Source: Perkinsus olseni (lineage: Eukaryota; Perkinsozoa; Perkinsida). From it: a DNA stretch of 22,790 nt. The stretch covers positions 1-22,790 of the forward strand of contig JABANN010000530.1 in NCBI GenBank assembly GCA_013115125.1, in the 5' to 3' direction. Below the pieces are notes generated by a model. The model saw nothing but the letters and a program-made list of their open reading frames with translations. It was not told where the DNA came from and ran no database searches. This document shows, piece by piece, positions 8,042-18,356 of the stretch. Numbering within the stretch: the stretch's first letter is position 1; each line of letters begins with the position of its first letter. The position numbers and the translations under genes were made by a program.

Positions 8042-10740
8042 ATGCAGGAAATTGTTGATATTGGAGAACTGCTGAATCGTCAGTCTATTCTCATTACTGG
8101 CTTGTTTTTCGACTAAACTTTTTCTGCTGGCGAGCTCGATACCGCAACGGTTTGAGGATTGGAGAAGAGAATGAACTGGTTGAGCGTCTCAGGTTGGAGG
8201 CAGTGGAGCAGTGCTTTGGGTCGGAGATAGAGAACACAGCGAGGCACCTGCTGGAGATGTGCGTACAATATACCAATGGGAAGGACGCGACCACGAACGA
8301 CGAGGACGACGGAGGTCAGCGGATTATCTCGGGCTCTTCCTCTTCTCTTTGAGGATGCCCGTGCAGACGCCTTTGCAGACAAGGAAGAGGGCTCAGAGAA
8401 GGAAGAGAAGGCTGCCGAGGATAAGCAGTCTGCCCTCAAGCTGCATCGGTAAGTGGACGCTTGGCCGCCGTCATCGAGTTGCGCCTCCTGCAGGGGTGAG
8501 TTTGGTGGCCTGTTAAGGAGTACGGAGGGTCGGGATCGGATCTCGCCGCAGGAGGCAGTTCTCCTGATGCAAGTAAGCTCGTCGTTGTTGCCACGGAGCT
8601 CGATCTGTGTCGACGCTAGATGATCGATGAGGATGAGTTTGGCATGATGGACCTGTCTGCTATGCGGAAGCATCCGACCAAGAACGCAGTCCAAGCGGCC
8701 CAAGCTCACTCCCTGCACAAACACATGCACAACGTAACCTGTTCCTCTGCCAGCTACGGGCCCACAGGTGACAGGTACCGGACGTTATGGTCCCGGACCT
8801 GCAGTGGCAGCTGTTGGTGATACGCTCCGAGTGCCTCCTCAACGGCTTGATCGAGAAGGACTCCGCTGCAGTGTATCGTCACCTTGTGGACGTCCTTCGA
8901 GCGGGGGGCATGACTTGGACGAATGCCATCGGTGAGGAAGTCATGGGCAGTCGTCATGCCGCAGGACGATACCACTCATCGCCCACTTCAGGTGAAGAGT
9001 GCCCCCGTTGCGTGCCTTTATGGCAGCTACGCCAAGTACTGCTCTCAGCCAGAGCTCTCGCTCTGCCTAGGATCGTCATCCGGATACTCCTCATGTCCTT
9101 CCGAACCAACCTCCACGGCCTTGTGGTGAGCCTTTGGAGCATAAACTGCGGGTTGTTGCGCATCCTCGATGCTCTTAGGAAATGACAGACTTCCTCACCA
9201 ACACGGTCTCATTCGTGTCCTGGCTGTTCGACACTGCCCCGGGAGGAGCCTTCCTCACCGAGGCTGCTAAGGTATCGAAGATCCTCGAAGATGAGAAGGC
9301 CAACGCCGAGGCCAACGAGCTGGACATGCTCATGCAGGTCAGCTGGGCAGCGGCAGTCCCTAGCTCCCGCTTGGGGGCGCCTGAGTTGAGCGTATCTTCT
9401 TTGTTCAGTCTGCGGTAGCAGCGAATGAGAACAGAGGAGACGATCAGCAGGGCGGGGGACACCAAGGAGTGGTGGATCGTGAGAGTTGTGAGAAGCAACT
9501 GGTAGGTTTAGAACGGAGTTACGTCTGCGTCGTGAAGAAGGCTAGCGTCGAAGATAATTCGGGGTTCCACGCCGCGGCGTGCCGGGAATTGACGAGCTAG
9601 TGATTTTCAGTCAGCTCATGACACTCAGCGCTTCACGATGAAACCGCCGCTTGTCTGATGCGAATCGTGTCGCATCGTCACTTTCGCCCTTCCTGGTCCA
9701 ACACAAAAGATTTCAATTCGCGCGATACGCGGAAGAGTGCAAATGGGAATGACGGGAGTACGTGCTCGAACTTCATTGATCTGTAGGTCCAGCTGGTAAC
9801 TTCCTATATTTGGAACGAGCACGGTCGTGGCACTGTGGATGTTTGGCACTTCCAACGGGCCATCATGAGGCATTCCGATAGTGCAGGAGGACTGACCATA
9901 GCTGAGCTCAGAGGTGAGGATCCAGCTGTGGCATCTGAGCGTATCTTAGGTTGACCCTTAGGCTTGCTGGGAGAGGTCCCCTTTGAGCCACGGACGAACA
10001 AGACTCTGATACCGCCCCTCGACCACATCCGAGCCTGGGTGCCGCTCTACTTTCAAATGAAGGACGCCGGCGTCTTCTACCAACCATTCTCACTCGGTAT
10101 AGCATCGCCAACGACCAAGAATGCTCGAGTGGCCGATTATGGTCCGCTCAGGAGAGCTCTTCCCGTACATACCCAAGGTGAACATCGGCCCCTTGGACCA
10201 AGCGTATCCCCTCTTCCCACCGGAGACCTCGGCCGCTACGTAGTCGTCTATCTTCACTGTACTCCTGCTCTACAACCGCTCTGTTAGTCGTCGTTCGAGC
10301 AGGAGGAAGAGCTCTCTCCGACTCAAGCGCCGCAGCAGTGTTGCCGACTCTGACCGCAGCAATGGTAATCCCACGCGGTCTGATATGCTCGTGGCTGGGG
10401 AGTCGCATGGCCCTTCCTCTGCAGTTTCTCACCGTCGGACTTTCCTGGCCCCAATGGCCCTAAATAGGATGAGGAAGACCTCTGTGCTCTCAGTACGCTT
10501 GGCCGCTGCTGTTAGAGCTCATCACGTCATTTGTTTTCTCGCCAGGCAAGTTCCCGAGCCTCGCAGTCAGAAGCGGTGCCGGCGGAGGTGCGGGAGTTGC
10601 AGGAGAAGCATGAGGATCTCGTCAAGAAGAGGAGAGAGGCTAGGAAGGCCAAGCGCGAGGAGGCTCTTGCGGAAGCAGCAGAGGAGACGAGCGGAGGTTC
10701 GGAGAAGGCCGGAGACGAAGAAGTTGCTGGCACGACATGA
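8042..10740 (+). CDS. Unrecognised 565-residue protein, 16 exons
   Basis: Exons: 8042-8078, 8135-8314, 8367-8448, 8494-8572, 8620-8733, 8775-8939, 8992-9035, 9071-9125, 9179-9337, 9409-9501, 9787-9913, 9962-10096, 10152-10239, 10288-10364, 10425-10492 and 10546-10740. All phases match and the sum is 566 codons including the stop. The N-terminal part is acidic and helical, with ENELVERLRLEAVEQCFG and later MIDEDEFGMMDLSAM, which has an EF-hand-like flavour. The middle has a hydrophobic helical stretch (IVIRILLMSFRTNLHGLV). After residue 336 comes a globular part (GTVDVWHFQRAIMRH, HIRAWVPLYFQMKDAGVFYQ). The end has a basic Ser/Arg segment (RRSSRRKSSLRLKRRSS), then a charged helix (KKRREARKAKREEALAEA). 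The first join (acceptor ...GGCGAG at 8134) is the weakest. The gene could split at 9502, where reading through stops at 9600. I do not recognise the family. Confidence 0.68.
9657..9676. repeat. Perfect inverted repeat inside an intron
   Basis: GATGCGA (9657-9663) pairs with TCGCATC (9670-9676) across a 6-nt loop. It lies in the 285-nt intron 9502-9786, one of the few long introns in the window. Confidence 0.6.
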
Positions 10741-10798
10741 AGCACGACGATAATTTTGATGGTTGTTGTTCGGTGTCCGTGCAGCTGCGTTATAGTTA

Positions 10799-13700
10799 AT
10801 GGAGAGCGTCCGCGTGCGTAGCCTTTTTGTCATCATCCGCCCTGTACTCGTCCCGACTTCCTCCCGTGGCTGCCCAGTCGGCTGCAGACTCGCCGTCTGA
10901 TGAGCGCGACACGGCGGCAGTAGTGAGCAACAGCCGTCAATACCCTTACTGGGAGCCCCTCTCCAACTGCACTGGGGAGACACCGAGGATACGGAGTGGC
11001 CATACGGCATGTATCTACCGCTCGAGGTACGCTCAGTCTCCCCTCTCGGTGTTCACCAGCTGGGCAGGTTCCTCTACGTTTTTGGTGGCTTTGATGGTGA
11101 GCAGTGCTTCGATGATCTCTACAGACTGGACCTTCACAGCCTCGTGTGGTCGAAGATCGAGGGCCGTGGTGACATGCCCAGCGGCCGGGCCTCCCATACT
11201 GCCACCTCGGATGAGCTGGCAGGGTCGATGTTCATCTTCGGCGGCAGCGGCTCGCACTTCGGGTACACGAACAAGTGCGATCTCTATGAGTTCGCCTATG
11301 ACACAAGCACCTGGTCTCTACTCTGCGAGATGGGTATCTCTACCAACGCTTCCCCGGTACGGCCTGCCGCTGCTGACGGGGCACGTCCGGGGGCACCTGC
11401 TGGGGAGACGTCCGCGGACCGCCCTCAAATAACAGGGCCAGCTGGTCCGACATCTAGCCTCACGGTGAGCCTGTGGCCGTTCACTTAGTGCTATCTGGCG
11501 CTGTTTTCCGTCAGGCCAACTCTCCATCCTCTCCTCCTCTGGGTATGGTGGAAGTCCAGGATGCCCCAACAGCCCGCTACGGTCAGTGCATGGTCCAACA
11601 TAATGAGCAGCTCTATATATGGGGAGGGACACATGGCACCAACTACCCGACTGACATGCACAGATTCGATCTCGTCTCCAAACGCTGGTTCGGAGTGCCT
11701 ATGAGCGGCGAGCAGCCCAGTGGAAGGTGGGGGCGATCGGACTGCCGTGCCGCCTGAGGTATCCTGCTACGCGTCAGATACCGTCATCAAGCTCTGGTGC
11801 GGAATGACTGTATGTACGTGCTCGGAGGTTCAGGCACGGCACGCTACGGGGATGTCTTCGAGTTCAACCTTTGCACTAACACTTGGAAGCGCTTAGTCTG
11901 CTCAGGGGTTGCCCTCTTCCAACAGGGCAGGTGCGTTGCTCTCCTTCGCTTTTCGCCTGCGGTCATGTTGGCGATAGGTATGCTCATGCTGCAGTGCTGC
12001 AGGACTCGAAAGTGCTGGTGTATGGTGGCAATGATGGACGGAGGACAAACGACCTGCTCACCTTTGATATCGACACGCAAGTTTGGGCTCAGGTGGCTCC
12101 GATGGTGCTGTGCTCTCAAGGACCTCTCATATGCCAGTTGCCTGTTCACGCCCTGGAGGCCCCGCCTGGTCGAGACTTCCACGCCGCCGTGGCCACTGCG
12201 CCGCAGCCCATCCTCTCGGCTCTGTCCGACCCTGGACAGGATAGCTGGTCTGGTCCTGGAACAGGCGCAGGCGAGGAGCTCGACGCCATGGTCATCTTCG
12301 GAGGCTCCTCAGGCCACACGAGGCAGCCCCAACAGTTCTGTGAATGCCTCTGATCGGTCTCTCCCAGACACAATGATGTCTCGCGGTTCGTCCTCTCATC
12401 TGTCCCTCCTGTCTGCACTCTGAGCTCGGACCTCGGCGACAGATTTTTGAAATGCCAATCAGCAGTCGATGGACGGTCAGATTCATTTTGTGACGTGAGC
12501 GGTCGTTAGTCGGGAAGCTTCGTGTCCTATCGGGCTCCTCGTTGGGTGCATCAGGTTCTCGTCGTACCGTCTATTGACTCGTCTGAGTGGCAGTTGGTCG
12601 GTAGTAGATCTGTACTGAAGATTCGCTGCCCTCTGCTCGCGCAGGCGATAGTGGAGGTGCCAACTGGTGGAAAATTCGTACGTTTCCGAAGCTCCTTACG
12701 GCAGGTCTCTGAGTCGAAGGTCCAGCCAGTTGCAATAAAGTGGCAGCTGCCGATGGGCTCCCATGAAGGCCGACCAGGTGGCAGAGACAGTGTCGTTGTG
12801 TTGATGATGGTCTCAGGCCCGACTCGTTGCACGGCTCTGCGCCTCCTCTACTTCATTCACACTGACAGGGCCCTCGATCTCACCACCATGGATTGTATGC
12901 AACTTTACGACCTCTTGAGAGAGGCGGCTAGGTGGGGTCGGCTCTGTTCCTCCTTCCTAGGCCCACCGCCAGAGAGTCTCGGGCCGAGACGTGACCATCG
13001 TCTTCACAGGTACGATCTTGATCGCCTAGCCAGCCTCTGCCACAGACAGATTCGTATCAAACTCCGTGCCGAGTTTGTCCTCCTTATACTTCGTGATTGC
13101 TACGACTCGGTACGGCGCCATGGTCAGACGCCCTCCTCATCGCATGTGAGGAGTCTCATTGAGACCTGCAAGTACTTCTTCCTCAATAACTACGCTGAGT
13201 GTGGTAGGCGACGACGGCTCTGGACTCGTCCCTTGCGCCTCTCAAGTCTGTGGCATTCCTCTCAGCTGCACTGGAAAGTTGTGAGACGTTGGACCCCCGC
13301 CTCCTATGTGACCTCATGCGCTGTATGACGGTGGCCTCGCAAAGTCACTTGCTCGGCACCACTGCAGGAGGCAACGGCAGCGGAGACCGGTTGAACTCTC
13401 CTTCGCGAGGAGTAGGCGGCTACCCCGTACGATTGTCACCGAGAACCTCGTGGATCCTCTCAGTTCCCCGGCGCTTCCGCAGACGTTCACGTGGCGCCCA
13501 GCCCTGGTGAGGACGGCTCGGCAGCATTTGCCTATCAGCGGAGATGTCCCCTAGCCCCAATACTGGTACGTTCACTTCTTTGAGCTTCCCTAGGGGCGGC
13601 TACCTCAGGTGAGAGCATCAACGCTGCAGTATGACATGCAGAGATTGCTGCACGAGGATAATCAGGGAGACTTCGAAGTCAGTTGGCCCCCCATCCCGGC

Positions 13701-14537
13701 CATCAGTCATCGTTCTATAGGTCGTCGTCCAAGGGGAAGTGTTCCGATGCCATCGATTCGTCCTCGCAGCCCGGTGTCAGTATTTTGCCATGTTGATGCA
13801 ATCAGGAATGAGCGAGTCGCAAGAGAATCGCCTGGTGGGCCACCTCACAACACTGGAGACGTTTTGAGCCTCTTTCTGACAGGTCTTACCCGACGAAGCC
13901 ACCTCCATGACAGCCACGGGGTTTGGCACTTTCCTCGAATACGTTTACACGGGCACCACTACCATGGTCCCCCAGACAGCAATGTACCCGGCCGAGCCCA
14001 AGTGGAAAAGCCACGGTTGGCGGCCTTGCCAGGTACCTGATAGACGCCTCTGACTTCTACCAGCTCACCAATTCCCGACTGCGATACTTCTGCGAGGTGG
14101 CCCTGAAACAGTCCTTCAATGAAAGGGACGTGCTAGGTAGTCGTCCCCGTCGGCGTCGGTGATGCCTCTTCGCACTGGCAGATGTATTCGAAGCCTCAGC
14201 AGCACTCAACGTGGGCCCGGTACGGAGGATGGCCTTGGACTTCATCGCTGAGCACTTCACTGCCGTTGGTGAGTCATCCTCCTCGTTGTTGCTGATCTGC
14301 CAAAGTCAGGCCGACAAGAGAAGCTGGCCACTTTAGACAAGGCGCTGCTTCTGGAGATACTGCGCTACTTGGCGGAGCATCAGACGAATAACGCCGGTGA
14401 GCAACAAGTCCATCTCGAAGCTCCTCCGGGTGCCCTCGCCTGCGGCCGACTGTTGACGTTTCCTGCTAGGTGCGTCGGGGCGAAGGAACCCCATCTTAGC
14501 TCAAGATGTGGAGCCCGTCATACAAAGCCTCGGCTGA
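10799..14537 (+). CDS. LZTR1: Kelch-BTB-BACK-BTB-BACK protein, LZTR1-like
   Basis: LZTR1-type proteins are CUL3 adaptors: Kelch repeats bind substrate and BTB domains bind the ligase. Clean exons include 10799-10813, 10878-11026, 11068-11464, 11515-11726, 11778-11930, 11978-12334, 12368 onward, then 13630-13677, 13721-13834, 13883-13983, 14033-14136, 14182-14268, 14310-14396 and 14470-14537. Kelch blades are clear: RSGHTACIYRSRFLYVFGGF, GRASHTATSDELAGSMFIFG, RYGQCMVQHNEQLYIWGG, RYRHQALVRNDCMYVLGG, GRYAHAAVLQDSKVLVYGG and GRDFHAAV...MVIFGG. BTB1 shows SVLKIRCPLLAQAI and LLYFIHTDRALDL, then a BACK-like part (ARYDLDRLASLCHRQI over the 78-nt intron 12932-13009). BTB2 is textbook: EVVVQGEVFRCHRFVLAARC, LVLPDE, FLEYVYTGTT, then YLIDASDFYQLTNSRLRYFC. 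Exon joins at 12490-12620 and 13204-13509 are not fully settled. Confidence 0.9.
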
Positions 14538-14783
14538 TCATACTTGTCAAGCCTCTCCGCAATCTGCTAGCACATTTCATTTTATGTTTCAAAGGGGCCC
14601 GCTGCGGAAGTTCTTGCGTTAACCTGGGGATGCTTCTTCTGCTGCCCGATGGACTGCGGGGACTTCTGATGCACGGATCGTCACATGCACACCGCGGAGT
14701 GCAGGGTCCGGCTGGCATCAGGCAGACCACGATAACGTCATAGTGTGACTGCTTAGTGGCGTGGCGGTACCTCGTCCCGCAGG

Positions 14784-16188
14784 ATGGCCCCTCCACCTCT
14801 TCCCCAGGCCGTTCTGATAAAACATAAGAAAGAGCTACAGGCCTCCCTCCCTGCCAAGGCTGGGGTCGAGCAATCGAGGTATCTTGTTCATCAACTCTTC
14901 CCCCTCGTGCAGAAGATAGTGGCTGATTGCCTTGAAGACATGCCTGATGATGACCATCTTGTACGGTGGATGATAGCATGGCTCGAGGTCAGGATGACTC
15001 GTCCATTCTGATCACATCGCCTTCGCTGCGGCTTATCCGAAACAGCTATGCCCGTTCCATGCTTCAATCCCTGTATCGGTTCACCCATTCTCTCCCGTTT
15101 CAGCTCGAGAGTCGTCGGCGAGCTCAGTCACGCATCACAGCCACGCATGAATCGAAGCTCCTGGTGGAAAGAGGCCAAGAGGTGGAACTGCGAGCAATGT
15201 CTCGTCCGTCGTGGGCCTTCTGCCATCGCTCACCGAAAGACTCTCCTACCGGTAACGCTGAGTTAGTTGAACGAGTCCCTTTGCCGTTGGTTGCCGGAGA
15301 GGCCGCACAAGGGCTTTGGAGGAGAAGTTTCATAGTCAACCCCGATGGCAGTATTAAGCAGCAGACGTCCAAGTTGTGGTATGAGAAAATGTGGGAGCGA
15401 CAGCCCGATGGACCTCTAGGGCCGTATCGGCGTCCGACAAGGCACGTATCTGAACCTAACACGGGCATAGTTCAAGCCATGACAGCTGTGAGCGACCGCA
15501 TAGCCAATCTTATGACCAATGGCAAGGAGCGTGTTAAGAGAGCTCCTGATTGGTGGCGAGGAAGCTTCTTCGTGCGGAGGTTCAGTTCGAGCCTTTCGTC
15601 TCGGTCCGAAGAGCCTGAGGATTCGGGCAGGCCTGAGCGTGCGCAGATGCCTGCATTCTATTCTACGGTTGGCATACGGCGCCTGTCGCACGAGAGCTTG
15701 ACCCGGCATGATGAGTTCGTTGGTGGCCGTGGGGTATGGGTTGCTGAGGCCTCTGATGTCATTGATAGTCTCGGCATGAGTTCCTCACGGAAGAGCGACA
15801 CCAGCAGCCTCCGAGTGGAGGACGGCAGCCGGGAGCGGTTCTCTGGTAGTCACGCCAGCAGCCAGTCCGGGCGCCAGGGGCACATGAATGAACATCAGAC
15901 CATCTTCGAGCCCCCGTCTACCGCGGAGGAGAGTGAAGCAGCGCTGCCCGGAGTGGTGGTCACTTCCACTTCGTCTCTACCGAATCTCAGGACATATATT
16001 CAGCATGACCTGAGTAGGTGGACATCGACGCCGAGTGCTACTCGACAGCAGAGGAACCGCTCGACGGAAGCCGGTCAGCGTGTTGTACTGTAGATCCCAG
16101 CCTGTTCAAATCGGTGCGGTCAAAGAAGGATGCCCTCGACAAGGCCATGTCCGTAATTGCTAGTGGCACCGCCAGCTCTAGTGGGTAG
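14784..16188 (+). CDS. Protein with possible DPY-30/RIIa-like N-terminus
   Basis: Exons are 14784-14987, 15104-15952 and 16018-16188, with phase-0 joins; about 407 residues. The donor of the last intron could also be 15956 or 15959. Residues about 30-68 (RYLVHQLFPLVQKIVADCLE, then MPDDDHLVRWMIAWLE) follow the YL..vvP....l..l....P.dp...ya.yl pattern of DPY-30/RII dimerisation domains, which dock to amphipathic helices in flagellar and chromatin complexes. This is a resemblance only. Downstream there is a Trp-rich segment (SKLWYEKMWERQPDGPLGPY, later DWWRGSFFVRRFSSS), then a long Ser/Arg-rich, probably disordered tail. The C-terminal exon includes DPSLFKSVRSKKDALDKAMS. The neighbouring gaps are 246 nt (5') and 210 nt (3'). 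Confidence 0.7.
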
Positions 16189-16258
16189 CAGATTTGTCCC
16201 AGGGAGTTCGGGGCGTGTAAATTTTCGTCGAAATTTTTATGAACACCCGCATCCCCCT

Positions 16259-16298
16259 CGCCATGACCGTCGTTGTTAGGCATATCCCCGTCATGGCG
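16259..16298 (+). repeat. Inverted repeat, 9-bp arms, in a 5' leader
   Basis: CGCCATGAC (16259-16267) is the exact reverse complement of GTCATGGCG (16290-16298), with a 22-nt loop. It lies about 100 nt upstream of the ATG at 16399, probably in the transcript leader. Each arm holds an ATG or CAT, so the left arm carries an upstream ATG. Confidence 0.6.
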
Positions 16299-16356
16299 TT
16301 TCCATGTGCACTTGTACCGAGGGAATCTAGTTGTTTCCAATCCAAGTGGGCCGGTC

Positions 16357-16371
16357 GTCTCCACGGGAGAC
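16357..16371 (+). repeat. Short hairpin just upstream of the 16399 ATG
   Basis: GTCTCC (16357-16362) pairs with GGAGAC (16366-16371) around the triloop ACG. It is 27 nt upstream of the start codon. Confidence 0.5.
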
Positions 16372-16398
16372 AATTTCTCTTGAGCTTCGAGCTACTTC

Positions 16399-18302
16399 AT
16401 GGCTGCCAAGACGATGTCTACCGACAGCACAGCCAGGCAGAAGGCATGCCCTGAGGGGCAGCTAGCGATTCGCGACCGTCTCAAGGACTTGATTCGGCAC
16501 AGCGATTTCGCATGTTTCCGCTTCGAGTGGAGTCGCGTACCCTTGGGGACCCTGGATGGAGCAGAGGACCTAGCAATGCGAGTCTATGTCTCTTCCCTCA
16601 CCTCGCAATACCCTGACAGGTATATTTTTCGAGAGATAGTCAATGGCTTTGACTCCAAGCTGAACAGGGTCCTATGCACAGGTCAGGTGGAATGCCAAGA
16701 CGAGAAGAGTGAAAGCTCTTATTGTCCTCTTCAGGGTACATGCTCGACATCAATGCCAGGGATGCCCACACAACGCCTGTTTCCTCGAATGCCTCCTTGT
16801 TGCCTGGAAAATCGGGTCTGGTGGGATCCTCGAATGTGGCTATTTATCCGTCACTGCGCCCCTCTCAGGTTCTCTCTGAGCTTCGATCTCTGCTTTCAAT
16901 GTGCAAACTCGTCCGGAATGACCAACGGCTGCGCATCGAAGCACAGGAGGCCAACATCAGTCCGCTCTCGAGGACGCTGCAGCACGAACCGTAAGGCAGC
17001 TCGGAGGCGCCTCCTTCGGCCGTCGTTCCGCGGTCAACAGCTAAGGACCGATCGCAGTCTTCTTCAGTTATTACTACCGCACGATTGTGAGGTCCCTATT
17101 CGAAGACTATCCCTACTCGGAGGTAGGATGCGAATTCTTTCTGATGGCGGAACGAATGTTGAGGATCTATCACACTTTCTTTGGCGCCCTGTCGAAGTCC
17201 ACTGTTCTCGATGATAGTGGACATCATCACCCCTTGACTTCCTTCCTACTTTTGCCTCCACTCTGTCGTCCCTTTCTTTTTGGGAGTGCTGCGTCTATGT
17301 ATTGCGTGCCGGATGGGATGTGCCTGCCTGCGTTCCTTGGCATGGCCCCAACGGTGGTCGCAGCATCTCTCAGGTGGGCTCATCATCAAGGCGCCCCAAG
17401 CGACGAGAGGCCATTAACCCAGTCGACGCCAGAGAGATCGTCGCCCTGCTACTAACAGGCGGTTCCGATCGTGAATCGTCGAACGTTCAGTTCATGTACG
17501 GTCGCCCCCGCTAGGGCGACGTCAGGGTTCTATCCTCTCGTGTTAGATACCAGCTGCTACCTGTGGTGGCGGACATGGTCGAGCTCGTTGGTCCTCTGCA
17601 GGCTCTCTCCTCCAGGCTAACGTCTGCCGCTGCCTCATGCAGCTCCGCAGAGCAGCTGATGCACGCAAGCTTCGTATTCGATTGCCCGAAGCTCTTCCGG
17701 TGAGACGACTCCGGGGGAACTGGCTGTCCCACCGCTGTAGCAGGTTCATATGCATGCACGCCACAACACCGATGTCCCGCGGTGTCGATGGAGGCCTCTT
17801 CGACTGGCCTAGTCTCCTGTATGCCCTTTGGGAGCAGCCAGAATCGGACCCGTACCTTTCACCGCTACTCACTCGAATGTGCCGAGGAGAGCTTGCTGCT
17901 AGTGTGACTGAGAAGATGTAAGTGATTTGCTTTGGCCATCTCCGTCACATAGCAAGTTGTAGTCTACGCCTACGAGTGCATTCACCCGCCCATGATTAGA
18001 CCGGCCAGCGTCAGCGACTCCTTCCTCATCGACGCGGACGAGCATCGCAATGCCGCATCGCTCCGGTACATTGGCCCCGCCTCTCTAGACCGTATCCGAA
18101 CGCTCTTCGGTGAGCGCACGGCGGCCTTATTGGGTCGGAAAAAGGTTCTCGTGGATCGGAGTCCTGAAGGGAGAGGAGTGGTGAGTCCATCAGCTTGTTT
18201 TCAACTTCGGCACGATCCAACCTCAGATGCTAACATGTATGTTCCAAGAGCACTCAAGAAGCGCTCCCCAGTCGCGTTAATATGATATATTACTCATGCT
18301 AA
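16399..18302 (+). CDS. Multi-exon gene, unknown function
   Basis: Phase-consistent exons: 16399-16681, 16735-16990, 17068 to about 17202, one ending at 17495 that is open in a different frame, 17547-17699, 17741-17917, 18000-18180 and 18249-18302. The join within about 17200-17374, a T-rich stretch, is unresolved. The start MAAKTMSTDSTARQKACPEG is the first ATG after the hairpins. Sequence is helical and globular: GAEDLAMRVYVSSLTSQYPD, PSQVLSELRSLLSMCKLVRN, FEDYPYSEVGCEFFLMAERM, YQLLPVVADMVELVGPLQAL, DWPSLLYALWEQPESDPYLS. No motif identifies a family. The TAA at 18300-18302 may be a true end, or the gene may continue into the exons from 18357; no intron in the right phase was found to link them. 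Confidence 0.6.
17501..17520. repeat. Inverted repeat filling a 51-nt intron
   Basis: GTCGCCC (17501-17507) pairs with GGGCGAC (17514-17520) across a 6-nt loop, inside the intron 17496-17546 and starting 5 nt after its donor. Confidence 0.55.
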
Positions 18303-18356
18303 GCTAGCACTGTTCGGTGTTGCCCATCGACCCACGGCTGAATTGCGTTCCGCCAG

